Assembly: GCA_023437305.1 (NCBI GenBank)
Contig: JAEZGN010000023.1
Span: 124,001-188,000, forward strand
Length of the DNA: 64,000 nt
Source of the DNA: Bacteroidota bacterium
GTDB taxonomy: Bacteria > Bacteroidota > Bacteroidia > Bacteroidales > Dysgonomonadaceae
Direction: 5' to 3'
Shown one piece after another: positions 1-8,086 of this stretch; the stretch's first letter is position 1, and each line of letters begins with the position of its first letter. Position numbers and translations under genes: made by a program. The notes under the pieces are model-generated. The model made no database searches. It saw nothing but the letters and a program-made list of their open reading frames with translations, and was not told where the DNA came from.

Positions 1-80
1 ATAAAGTTCGCATATCAATACAGGAATCTAAGGGCTCTCCAACTATAGCAGAATTTGGAGTTTATAACGAACGAAGATAA
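1..80 (+). CDS. C-terminal end of a secreted glycoside hydrolase, probably alpha-L-fucosidase (partial)
   Basis: An open frame enters from the left edge and stops with TAA at 78-80, giving 25 residues. The residues around SKGSPTIAEFGVYNER look like the last beta strands of an F5/8-type (discoidin) domain, which commonly closes GH29 alpha-L-fucosidases and related secreted hydrolases of Bacteroidetes. That family assignment is inference from a short tail; the catalytic part lies outside the window. A strong terminator follows 7 bases after the stop. The setting, with a beta-galactosidase and another fucosidase within 8 kb, fits a glycan-degrading role. Confidence 0.5.
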   Translation, partial: KVRISIQESKGSPTIAEFGVYNERR

Positions 81-86
81 ATTGAA

Positions 87-117
87 AAAGAGGAGATTTC
101 TTAAAAATCTCCTCTTT
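87..117 (+). terminator. Intrinsic terminator after the partial hydrolase gene
   Basis: A perfect 13-bp stem (87-99 with 105-117) with a 5-base loop follows the stop codon. The stem ends in A/T tracts, so it can also serve the minus-strand gene that ends at 127. Confidence 0.85.
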
Positions 118-126
118 CGTTTATAT

Positions 127-423
127 CTATATTTTCGATAAAGTAGATGCTTCTATTCTATCATTCCTCAGATTTGTTTTACTCAATTGATTCTGTCTTG
201 TGTCAAAAAAAGCCTCTCTTTCTTTATATATCAGAATCTCTGTTGTTATCATTATGATGCAATAAACAACGAACGGGATAATTATAAAGTACGGAATATA
301 TTCTACATTCCCGTTAAAGCTGAAATTACTTAAAGCCAGAATTAGCAAATAAAGGAAAAATACGATGTATGAAGCTTTCTGTATTGTTCTATATTTCTTA
401 TACCTTTCCATAATCAGTGGCAT
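127..423 (-). CDS. Small two-helix membrane protein of unknown function
   Basis: 98 residues. I do not recognise the family. A basic N-terminus is followed by two hydrophobic stretches at about residues 18-36 and 44-63, then a charged tail rich in Arg, Asn and Thr, so the product is probably an inner-membrane protein with both ends in the cytoplasm. Two in-frame ATG codons lie close together (423 and 411) and the sequence does not decide between them. No clear promoter or ribosome-binding site is visible upstream. The gene stands alone between two terminators. It could be a chance frame, but the hydrophobic pattern and the neat fit between terminators favour a real gene. Confidence 0.5.
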   Translation of the reverse strand: MPLIMERYKKYRTIQKASYIVFFLYLLILALSNFSFNGNVEYIPYFIIIPFVVYCIIMITTEILIYKEREAFFDTRQNQLSKTNLRNDRIEASTLSKI

Positions 424-601
424 TTAATATGTTACAAACTATAAGAAATTGTATTTTCTTATTGATCAAACGAGAAGTATATTCATACGCAATCCTTTCT
501 TTAGAATCGTTTTTAATTTAGGTTAAGAGTAAATATAAGATTTAAAATGCAGATTTACAAATATTTTATAGAGTATTCACAATGCGTCATACCCCAAACA
601 A

Positions 602-635
602 AAAGGCTTGTAATGAATTTTCATTACAAGCCTTT
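602..635 (-). terminator. Terminator of the beta-galactosidase gene
   Basis: A 15-bp perfect stem (602-616 with 621-635) with a 4-base loop sits about 20 bases past the stop of the minus-strand beta-galactosidase. On the minus strand the stem is followed by a T-rich stretch. Confidence 0.85.
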
Positions 636-655
636 GCTATTCTCTTAATGTTTGC

Positions 656-3600
656 TTATTCCACTCCTTGTATTCTGAACGAATAGCCTAGGTTCTGATT
701 AGCCGGAATCATGTATTGCGGCAGTGGCAGAGGTCCGCAACTTGCGTTACCTAGACCTTGTTGAATGCAATCCAGACTTAAATAAACTTCAGGTTTGCGG
801 ATCTCATCCAATTTGAAATCATGCACGGCTTCCCACAACGCCTGATCGGTGAAGTGAAGAGCACTAAATCCTAACCTGTCTTTCGATTCGATTTTAATCC
901 CTTTCTTATTTTGGTCTGTTATGGTAATCCATCTTACATCTTCCCTATTACCCATACTTTGCGCTCTCACGTAGTGCTCTTGCTCCATTCCTTTTGCGGT
1001 GGTCTGATATTGCCCTATGTATGCAGAAAGCTTTCTGTCCCAATAGTTTTCGTGAGGGCCACGTCCATAATAACGGACATTTTCCATTCCCTCCGGCAAT
1101 ACGACTTGCAAGCCCAAGCGGTGAACAAATGATCCTGCAGAAGGAGACGTGAAATTCGCATCTACATCAATTGTTCCATCTCCGTAGATCGTATACTTTA
1201 CAGTATATGGAATTCGCACTTCTTTCGGGCTTTTTATTGTAGCTGTAGTAGCCGTCAGAATAGTTACAGATTTTTTGTCCGGCGACAGTTGATAGCTGAA
1301 CATCGGTTTGTCATTCTCTGTCGTATAATATTTCTGGTCGGTGTATTTATCGTTATTCACACTACGGTACCAATTCAGGTTAAACCCACTTTGGTTATGT
1401 ATTATCTCTTTTCCTCCATACTGAAGAGAAGTCATTATACCTGTTTGCGTGTTGAATGCAGTCTTGAAATTACGTCCGCCTATTACAAGGTTATCACCTT
1501 GTGTGCTCACTTGTACGTCACTCATAGATGATGTATCAACCGAAGATAAAGGCTGTCTGCCGTTCAGTGCAAACTGTGCTGACGCCATTTCATAACCTGC
1601 TTTCTCCCAATTTGTATCGTTCTTTAGTGTGAAATATATATTCAACAGATACTCGCTTCCTGCATCCAAATTCTTATTATATGGGACAGTGATTATCGTT
1701 TTTTGATTGGGTGCTAAGTCTATCGAAGGCATTGTTCCCGATTCAGATTTAACTCCATCTTTAAGAACTTCCCATTTTATATTAAATTCATTCAGATTGG
1801 TAAAGTCATACTTGTTTTCAATCTCAATTTTGCCTGTGTTCAACGACAGTTCACGGAATTTGATGTATTGATATATTTTCTTTATCTCCAGCAGCTTTGC
1901 CGTAACTCTACGATCTGGAGTTGTTAGCCCGTTACATACAAAGTCGAAGTCATTTGGTTTGTCTCCAAAATCACCTCCTAGGTAATATTGATTTTCAGGT
2001 TTTCCATACATGTTCAGACCCTGATCTACCCAGTCCCAAACACATCCGCCTATCATCCGTTGCGATTTGTTTTCTATATAATCCCAATATTCGGCGATAT
2101 TGCCCGGTGCATTCCCCATCGAGTGAACATATTCGCACAAGAAATATGGTTTGTCGGTATCTCTTTGGTCAAAGGCTGCCATACGTGCCAAATCGGGATA
2201 CATGTGTGAATCTATATCGGCTGCTTCATTCTTGCCTTCGTAGTGAACGGGGCGTGACGGATCGAGTAGCTTAGCTACTTTATACATCTCATCGAAGTTG
2301 TCGCCATTTCCACCTTCATTACCCAAAGACCAGAAGATAACAGACGGATGGTTCTTGTCTCGTTGTATCACTCTTTCTATTCGGTCTTTGTATGCCGGAA
2401 TCCAACTAGGCATACCGCTTATCGAATGATTGCCATGATTCTCGAGGTCGGCCTCATCCATTACATACAATCCGTAGTAGTCGTACAAGGCATACATCCT
2501 TGGGTCGTTAGGATAGTGGCTTGTACGTATTGTATTCAGGTTATGTTGCTTCATCATTACGATGTCCTGTATCATAGACTCTACAGGTACAGCTTTTCCG
2601 AATTTAGGGTGAATGTCGTGCCTGTTTGTTCCTTTAAAGAAAACCTGTTCATTGTTGATATAAACACGTTTGTTCTTCATTTCTATTTTTCTGAATCCAA
2701 ACTTGGAGGACATTGCTTCCAATACATTTCCATTATTGTCTTTCAGGGTAATGATTGCAGTATAAAGGTTCGGCTTTTCGGCAGACCATAGCGAAGGGTT
2801 CGTAACACTAGCTTGTATATCATATTCCTGTTCTTGGTTTGCCTTCAATGCTCCAATAGGTTGTGTGATGTTTGCTACCTCTTTGCCTTTGGTATCTAAA
2901 AGCGATACACCGAGAGTCGTAGCTTGAGATGCTTTTTTATCATAATTTTTTATCGAAGCTCTCACTTTGAAAAGCGCAGAGCTGTAATTATCTCCTTTGA
3001 ACTCTGACTGTAAGAAGTAATCACGTACATGTACTTTAGGTGTTGCATATAAGTAAACCGGACGATGAATTCCACTCAGGCGGAACATATCTTGATCTTC
3101 TATATAGCTTCCATCTGTCCATCGGTAAACTTCAGCAGCAATCGTGTTAGTTCCTGTCTTAATGTAATTTGTAATGTTAAATTCGGCAACATTGTTCGCC
3201 CCTTGGCTATAGCCTACTTTTTTACCGTTGATCCATACATATATTCCACTGTATACACCATCGAAGTGTAAGATGATTTCTTTGCCATCCCAATCTGCCG
3301 GAATAGAAAAATCACGTCGATACGATCCTACGGGATTTACTTCTATCTCGTTGGTGTATCCTTTTTGAGGTTGTATAAATGGAGGATTATTCTTGAATGG
3401 ATAGGTTATATTCGTGTAGATGGGTGTTCCGTATCCGTGCATTTCCCAGTTGGAAGGCACAGGTATTTCTTTCCAAGACGAAACATCATAGCTTGTCTTG
3501 TAGAAATCTTTAGGACGTTCCGAAGGTTTCTTTACCCAATGAAATTTCCAATCACCATTCAGAGATAAGTACAAGGATGATGATGGTTCTTCCCAAGGCT

Positions 3601-4234
3601 TATCGAAGCTTTTATCTTTTTTAAGGCTTTCTACGGAAGGGAAGGGGATATAAGTCACATGTCCGGGTTCCTTGTTTATTGCAAATATTGTTTCATTCTC
3701 CCAGTCGTACTTGCTTGGTTTTGGCTTTTCTTCTTTAGGTGGTTTAATATTCGTTGGAACCAACCTCCATGTTTGAGAAGAGTTTGGAAGTTGCGACAAC
3801 TGTGTGCCGACAGCATCCTCTCCGGTGAAAGCCAAAGCCATTTCGCTCGCTTTATGGATGATGGCGAAAGCTCCTGTACCTGTTACATTCAATAGCCATT
3901 GCTGATTTACGTTCGACTTGTTACTGTCCCACTGAATTACTGGATTTCCATTTCCTGTAGTCGTATTGTTGTTATCAATACTCTTGTTGATAAAAGGGTT
4001 GGAGATCATGTAAGAACCGTTTTTCAACTTTTCTATTTTCCACACTTGCCCTTGGCTACTCTTTTCATTTTTGGACAAATAAAGAGATGCGGCGTTGTCG
4101 TGCACGTCTCTGTTATCTATTACAAAACCTGAGGGGCTAACAATCTTGTACAAGATGTTTGGGTTTATTTCCTGAGAGAAAAGTTTTGGGCATATTAACA
4201 TACTCAGGAAAAAACAAAAATAAATAATTCGCAT
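656..4234 (-). CDS. Secreted GH2 beta-galactosidase with N-terminal ricin-type lectin domain
   Basis: 1192 residues. It is expected to cleave terminal beta-galactosides in the periplasm or at the cell surface. A signal peptide (about 1-20) is followed by a ricin-B-like (RICIN/CBM13) domain at about 25-160 with QxW-type motifs (GQVWK, NQQWL, SQTWR). Then come the GH2 sugar-binding domain (about 220-400), the immunoglobulin-like domain, the TIM-barrel catalytic domain (about 520-820) and the LacZ-type small-chain domain to the end. The acid/base Glu640 is in SLGNEGG and the nucleophile Glu701 in LCEYVHSMGN, both as in LacZ. The lectin domain is an addition to the standard LacZ-length enzyme. 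A near-consensus promoter lies at 4295-4327. The neighbouring fucosidase genes suggest action on fucosylated galactosides such as mucin, milk or plant glycans (inference). Confidence 0.93.
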   Translation of the reverse strand: MRIIYFCFFLSMLICPKLFSQEINPNILYKIVSPSGFVIDNRDVHDNAASLYLSKNEKSSQGQVWKIEKLKNGSYMISNPFINKSIDNNNTTTGNGNPVIQWDSNKSNVNQQWLLNVTGTGAFAIIHKASEMALAFTGEDAVGTQLSQLPNSSQTWRLVPTNIKPPKEEKPKPSKYDWENETIFAINKEPGHVTYIPFPSVESLKKDKSFDKPWEEPSSSLYLSLNGDWKFHWVKKPSERPKDFYKTSYDVSSWKEIPVPSNWEMHGYGTPIYTNITYPFKNNPPFIQPQKGYTNEIEVNPVGSYRRDFSIPADWDGKEIILHFDGVYSGIYVWINGKKVGYSQGANNVAEFNITNYIKTGTNTIAAEVYRWTDGSYIEDQDMFRLSGIHRPVYLYATPKVHVRDYFLQSEFKGDNYSSALFKVRASIKNYDKKASQATTLGVSLLDTKGKEVANITQPIGALKANQEQEYDIQASVTNPSLWSAEKPNLYTAIITLKDNNGNVLEAMSSKFGFRKIEMKNKRVYINNEQVFFKGTNRHDIHPKFGKAVPVESMIQDIVMMKQHNLNTIRTSHYPNDPRMYALYDYYGLYVMDEADLENHGNHSISGMPSWIPAYKDRIERVIQRDKNHPSVIFWSLGNEGGNGDNFDEMYKVAKLLDPSRPVHYEGKNEAADIDSHMYPDLARMAAFDQRDTDKPYFLCEYVHSMGNAPGNIAEYWDYIENKSQRMIGGCVWDWVDQGLNMYGKPENQYYLGGDFGDKPNDFDFVCNGLTTPDRRVTAKLLEIKKIYQYIKFRELSLNTGKIEIENKYDFTNLNEFNIKWEVLKDGVKSESGTMPSIDLAPNQKTIITVPYNKNLDAGSEYLLNIYFTLKNDTNWEKAGYEMASAQFALNGRQPLSSVDTSSMSDVQVSTQGDNLVIGGRNFKTAFNTQTGIMTSLQYGGKEIIHNQSGFNLNWYRSVNNDKYTDQKYYTTENDKPMFSYQLSPDKKSVTILTATTATIKSPKEVRIPYTVKYTIYGDGTIDVDANFTSPSAGSFVHRLGLQVVLPEGMENVRYYGRGPHENYWDRKLSAYIGQYQTTAKGMEQEHYVRAQSMGNREDVRWITITDQNKKGIKIESKDRLGFSALHFTDQALWEAVHDFKLDEIRKPEVYLSLDCIQQGLGNASCGPLPLPQYMIPANQNLGYSFRIQGVE

Positions 4235-4294
4235 TCGCTTTAATTTTTAATAAATTTCTGTTTTCTGATACTTTAAGGGTGTTTTTTCGAATGT

Positions 4295-4327
4295 TAAAGA
4301 TAGTATTTATATTCATAATAATGCAAA
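4295..4327 (-). promoter_or_regulatory. Bacteroidetes-type promoter of the beta-galactosidase
   Basis: On the minus strand, TTTG (4324-4327) is followed after 21 bases by TATCTTTA (4295-4302), one base off the -7 consensus TAnnTTTG. The predicted leader is about 55 bases. Confidence 0.65.
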
Positions 4328-4379
4328 TCAGTACGTGAAATGATATTCTCAATATATTGTATATTCTATCGTCAGTTAA

Positions 4380-4453
4380 TTCTCGTGTTGAGATAACCAA
4401 GCATCTCGACCCTATACAGATAAGGGATCCTTCACTATCGTTCAGAAACAACG
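4380..4453. repeat. Dispersed palindromic repeat, diverged copy 1
   Basis: This stretch shares the blocks AAGCATCTCGAC and GATCCTTCACTATCGTTCAG, in the same order and spacing, with the copy at 4534-4608. Its outer inverted-repeat ends are eroded. It lies in the 457-base gap upstream of the beta-galactosidase, which holds this pair and the promoter and, as far as I can see, no gene. Confidence 0.75.
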
Positions 4454-4533
4454 TTCGACGGAACACAGTGTAATCAATGACAAAGAAGGAAAAGCCAATA
4501 ATTGTAAACCTATTGCTGTAGACATATTGTCTC

Positions 4534-4608
4534 TTGTCATGCTGAGGCAACGAAGCATCTCGACTTTCTAAAAGATAAGAGATCCTTCACTATCGTTCAG
4601 GATGACAA
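4534..4608. repeat. Dispersed palindromic repeat, copy 2
   Basis: About 75 bases beginning TTGTCATGCTGAGG and ending TTCAGGATGACAA. The two ends are inverted repeats with one mismatch, and the middle holds AAGCATCTCGAC and GATCCTTCACTATCG. Intergenic repeats with this wording (GTCATGCTGA..CATCTC..TCAGGATGAC) are common in Bacteroidetes genomes; that is recollection, not a search. The copy ends 83 bases before the start of the HTH gene at 4692. Confidence 0.8.
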
Positions 4609-4691
4609 CAAAGACGACAATAAGTCCGTTCATCCATATTTATCACTTTTCTAAATAATTATCTATTATAAATAACATTATTATAACAGAT

Positions 4692-5405
4692 ATGGCAAAG
4701 TATACCGAAAGACTGGCAGAAAAGATTGTCTCGCTGATAGAAGAAGACACATATTCTATCACAGAGATTTGTAAATACCTGAAAATAACCCGCAAATCAT
4801 TCTATGAATGGCGAGATAAGAAGCCCGAATTTAGAAAAGCAATAGAAGCAGCAATTGAAAGCAGGGATGAGGCGCTGGCAATTACTGCCCGCCGATCGTT
4901 AAGGAAAAAACTCGAAGGCTACACCCTCACAGAGGTGCGAACGACCTATGTGCCTGACAAAGAGAATCCCGACAAACTAGTACTGAAAACCCGGGTAGTC
5001 AGACAAAAAGAATATGCCCCCGACACACACGCTATCAGGCTGGTTTTGTTGCACAACGAAACAAAGGAAGAAGAGAACAAAGAGCACAGCCAACCCTTAA
5101 CGATAATCGTACAAGATCCGAAAACGAAGGATAGTTTGAATGAGCTGCGGGAAAAACTGATGAGTGGTGCATCGTTCGAAAAGAAAATAGAAAAGAAAGA
5201 GGCTGTTTCTGAACCAACCGAACAGGTCTCTGATTCTGGTAACTTGCAGGATGTACAGATTGAAGATGAGGAGGAAACAATAGCTCAAGAGAAAAAAGAA
5301 TCGGAATATGTCTTTATCAGAGATTATTGCCTTCCTCCACCCCATTTGTACCGAAAAGTAAAAAGGAGTGAAGTAAAGGAAGGTGACATAATACGACCAT
5401 ACTGA
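4692..5405 (+). CDS. Orphan phage/transposase-type helix-turn-helix protein
   Basis: 237 residues. The first 65 residues look like the N-terminal HTH of small-terminase and phBC6A51-like proteins, with the pattern SITEICKYLKITRKSFYEWR. A basic region with KKLEGYTLTEVRTTYVPD follows, of the type found downstream of that HTH in Bacteroidetes phage-derived proteins. The middle (about 145-215) is charged and low in complexity, and the end (about 215-237) is again ordered. A DNA-binding role is likely; the partner and function are unknown. No large terminase, portal or other phage gene is nearby, so this looks like a domesticated or stranded phage gene. It lies just after two copies of a palindromic repeat, an association that may or may not be meaningful. 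Confidence 0.65.
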   Translation: MAKYTERLAEKIVSLIEEDTYSITEICKYLKITRKSFYEWRDKKPEFRKAIEAAIESRDEALAITARRSLRKKLEGYTLTEVRTTYVPDKENPDKLVLKTRVVRQKEYAPDTHAIRLVLLHNETKEEENKEHSQPLTIIVQDPKTKDSLNELREKLMSGASFEKKIEKKEAVSEPTEQVSDSGNLQDVQIEDEEETIAQEKKESEYVFIRDYCLPPPHLYRKVKRSEVKEGDIIRPY

Positions 5406-5432
5406 AAAGTGTCACTTTTGTCACCTTTTTTC
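5380..5432 (+). terminator. Probable terminator overlapping the end of the HTH gene
   Basis: AAGGTGAC (5380-5387, inside the last codons) can pair with GTCACCTT (5420-5427), followed by a T run. The loop carries the 15-base palindrome AAAAGTGTCACTTTT (5405-5419). The stem is short, so confidence is moderate. Confidence 0.45.
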
Positions 5433-5618
5433 AAACCACAAGGTAAAAAGAGTAACACCTTAGTTTTGCAATACAACAAATACAATTGATATAATATGCT
5501 GAAGAACCAAAGAAGAGGAGTATAAATCCTTTTTAGTACTTATTAAAAGTTTACATTCGCTTATACTGAAACTTTTTCCTAATAAATGAATATCTTTGCA
5601 TAGAATCGGGAAAATAAA

Positions 5619-6494
5619 ATGACTATTTTCATGTCTAAAACCACAGAAAGACCTAAATTTATATTGCTGAATGTCGGTTATTCGGAGCTAAATGCAAACT
5701 GGAACTGGAAGTCGGTGTATAGTCCTTTTGCCCGGATATATTATGTAACCGGAGGCAAAGCAAGCACCTATATCAACGGAAAGCCATTTTCACTGAAACC
5801 CGATCATTTGTACCTAATTCCTCCATTTACATTGCACGATAATGAATGTAATAGCTTCTTTTCGCTTTATTATATTCACTTTTATGAAGAAACGGTAAAT
5901 AAGGAATCAATATTCGATCAATACGACTTTCCTATAGAAGTCAAGTCCGACTCACTAGGCTTAATGCTGAACAAACGATTGCTTGAAATTAATCCCGGAA
6001 GGCATTTAAGACATTATGACCCTAAGCTGTATGATAACCCTCGTACATTTGATCAGTATGTGGCAGATAACAGCAAGATGTCTATACACTCGAGGTACGA
6101 AACGCAAGGAATTTTGTATCAGCTTATATCCAGATTTTTTACATTAGCAAAAACCAAATCAGATAATAAAGATGTTCGCATTAGCAACACGTTGAAGTAC
6201 ATACACGAAAATACGGGTAAAGATATTACATTAGCAGAACTTGCAAATGTTGCATGTATTTCTGAAGATCATTTGATTCGGGTGTTTAAGAAAGAAATGA
6301 ACTGCACTCCACTCAGATATGTGAACATGAAAAAGATAGAAAAGGCTCAGCTTCTTCTTCTTACTACCGATATGCCAATAAGGGATGTGGCAATGGAGCT
6401 GTCTTTGGATAATATCTCTTACTTCAACAGGGTTTTTAAGCATCACATAGGGAAAACTCCCAGCGAATACAGAGAGGCATATAACAATTTGTAA
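5619..6494 (+). CDS. AraC-family transcriptional regulator with cupin-like sensor domain
   Basis: 291 residues. The N-terminal half (about 25-120) has the pattern of an AraC-type sugar-sensing beta barrel (ARIYYVTGGKASTYING, then LYLIPPFTLHD). The C-terminal 100 residues form the double HTH of the family (LAELANVACISEDHLIRVFKKE and ISYFNRVFKHHIGKTPSEYR). It probably activates glycan-degradation genes in response to a sugar. The fucosidase gene starts 197 bases downstream on the same strand, and the partial fucosidase and beta-galactosidase lie upstream, so these are the obvious targets (inference). A -7 element TATCTTTG is at 5591-5598. The start is either 5619 or the ATG at 5631; both fit that promoter. 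Confidence 0.88.
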   Translation: MTIFMSKTTERPKFILLNVGYSELNANWNWKSVYSPFARIYYVTGGKASTYINGKPFSLKPDHLYLIPPFTLHDNECNSFFSLYYIHFYEETVNKESIFDQYDFPIEVKSDSLGLMLNKRLLEINPGRHLRHYDPKLYDNPRTFDQYVADNSKMSIHSRYETQGILYQLISRFFTLAKTKSDNKDVRISNTLKYIHENTGKDITLAELANVACISEDHLIRVFKKEMNCTPLRYVNMKKIEKAQLLLLTTDMPIRDVAMELSLDNISYFNRVFKHHIGKTPSEYREAYNNL

Positions 6495-6691
6495 TTAAAG
6501 GGTTGCTGATCGCTTTTATGCTATATTGAGAAATATGGATAAGTCATGATATCGAATTTGTGCTATTAGTTTATCGGAAAAGTAGAAGTGGGTAACGCCC
6601 AATTTATTTATTTTTGTATCTACCTCAGATGTATAAAAAGCTAATATCAATATAATTGAGAATTAACCTTAATGTCTAAAATAAGAACAAA

Positions 6692-7999
6692 ATGAAGAAA
6701 TCTTTTTTATTTTTTGCTTTAATATTAGTTATGGCAAATTTGTCGGCACAATCGAAAGCCGGAAAACCGGATGTTAAGTGGTTTGAAGATGCCCGCTTTG
6801 GCATGTTCGTCCATTTTGGACCTTATAGCGTGTTGGGTGATGGAGAATGGGTTATGAATAATCGTCCGATAAAAACGAACGAATATAAAAGACTCCAAGA
6901 TTTCTTTAATCCGCAGGAATTTGATGCAGCAGAGTGGGTTCAGATAGCAAAAAGCGCAGGTATGAAATATATTGCGTTTACCTCGCGTCATCATGATAGT
7001 TTCAGTAATTGGGATACAAAGCAGTCGGATTGGAATATAATGAATACCCCTTATGGAAAGGATCTCATAAAGCAGTTGGCCGATGAATGCCATAAACAAG
7101 GTATGAAACTTGTATTGTATTACTCAATCCTGGATTGGATGCGTTCCGACTATCAGTATGAAACAGGACGTACCGGAAAAGGATCGGGCCGTACAGAAAA
7201 AAGTGATTGGAATAGCTATATTAATTTTATGAAAGCGCAGTTGACCGAGTTGTTAACGAATTATGGTCCAATAGCCGGTATCTGGTTTGATGGTCATTGG
7301 GATCAGACAGAACATGAGAATAGAACAGATCAGTCTACTTATGTTGATTGGCATTACCCTGAAATATATGAATTGATTCACCGTCTACAGCCTGAATGTT
7401 TAATAGCAAACAACCATCACTTGCCACCTTTTGAGGGCGAAAGCTATCAGATATTTGAGCGTGATGTTCCGGGCGAAAATAAAGGTGGATTGAGTGGACA
7501 AGAGGTGTCTAAACTTCCGTTGGAAACATGTCAGACTATAAATGAATCTTGGGGATTTGATATTACTGATGATAAATATAAATCGACAAAAGAACTTTTG
7601 CATCTGCTTATTCGTACAGCAGGTACAGGTGCAAACCTATTGTTGAATGTAGGGCCAATGCCAAATGGAAAGATTCAGACAGAATGTGTAGAAAGGCTTC
7701 AACAGATGGGAGAATGGATGGATAAATATGGATATACTATATATGGAACGAAGCAAGGGTTTGTTCTTCCTCAATCGTGGGGAGCAATAACCAATAAGGG
7801 CAAAACCTATTATATTCACATCTTGGAGAAAGATACTCCGTCCATTACATTAAATATTCCTAACTTAAAATCGGCGAAATGGCTGAATGTAGATTCCAAG
7901 CTTGTTTGGAATAGAGATAAAAAGACAGGAGATGTGACATTTACAATCGAAGGTAAGCTGGATGATATAAGTTCGATTATAGAAGTAGAGGTAAAATAA
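6692..7999 (+). CDS. Secreted GH29 alpha-L-fucosidase
   Basis: 435 residues with a signal peptide (about 1-19, ending LSAQ). The mature protein begins in the family manner (KWFEDARFGMFVHFGPYS). The His pair sits in FTSRHHDSFSNWDT, and the predicted nucleophile is Asp200 in GIWFDGHWDQ. The catalytic barrel occupies about 25-350 and a beta-sandwich follows to the end. The enzyme removes alpha-linked fucose from glycans with retention, here probably in the periplasm. A -7 element TATTTTTG is at 6609-6616, giving a leader of about 70 bases. It is a single-gene unit closed by a terminator at 8019. The length is typical for a bacterial GH29 without extra binding modules. Confidence 0.93.
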   Translation: MKKSFLFFALILVMANLSAQSKAGKPDVKWFEDARFGMFVHFGPYSVLGDGEWVMNNRPIKTNEYKRLQDFFNPQEFDAAEWVQIAKSAGMKYIAFTSRHHDSFSNWDTKQSDWNIMNTPYGKDLIKQLADECHKQGMKLVLYYSILDWMRSDYQYETGRTGKGSGRTEKSDWNSYINFMKAQLTELLTNYGPIAGIWFDGHWDQTEHENRTDQSTYVDWHYPEIYELIHRLQPECLIANNHHLPPFEGESYQIFERDVPGENKGGLSGQEVSKLPLETCQTINESWGFDITDDKYKSTKELLHLLIRTAGTGANLLLNVGPMPNGKIQTECVERLQQMGEWMDKYGYTIYGTKQGFVLPQSWGAITNKGKTYYIHILEKDTPSITLNIPNLKSAKWLNVDSKLVWNRDKKTGDVTFTIEGKLDDISSIIEVEVK

Positions 8000-8018
8000 C
8001 AGGCTATTCAAATACAAA

Positions 8019-8056
8019 AATGAGACTTGGTTTTGCTGTTGCATCCAAGTCTCATT
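8019..8056. terminator. Bidirectional terminator between convergent genes
   Basis: A 12-bp perfect stem (8019-8030 with 8045-8056) lies between the fucosidase and the minus-strand phosphatase-like gene, flanked by A-rich and T-rich stretches. Confidence 0.8.
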
Positions 8057-8086
8057 ATTTTCTATAAGTCAATTGTTTGGTTTAAT

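Noticed and set aside
911..4132. Several plus-strand open frames of 67-147 residues across the beta-galactosidase
   Set aside because: They are antisense shadows of a gene with complete catalytic motifs; none has a plausible start, signal or domain.
4137..4550. Open frame of 137 residues on the minus strand over the beta-galactosidase start and the repeats
   Set aside because: It overlaps the signal peptide region of the beta-galactosidase in another frame and runs through the palindromic repeat; no domain, signal or promoter supports it.
4692..5405. Start of a prophage packaging module (small terminase)
   Set aside because: The HTH resembles small terminases, but no large terminase or portal gene follows; the next genes are an AraC regulator and a fucosidase.
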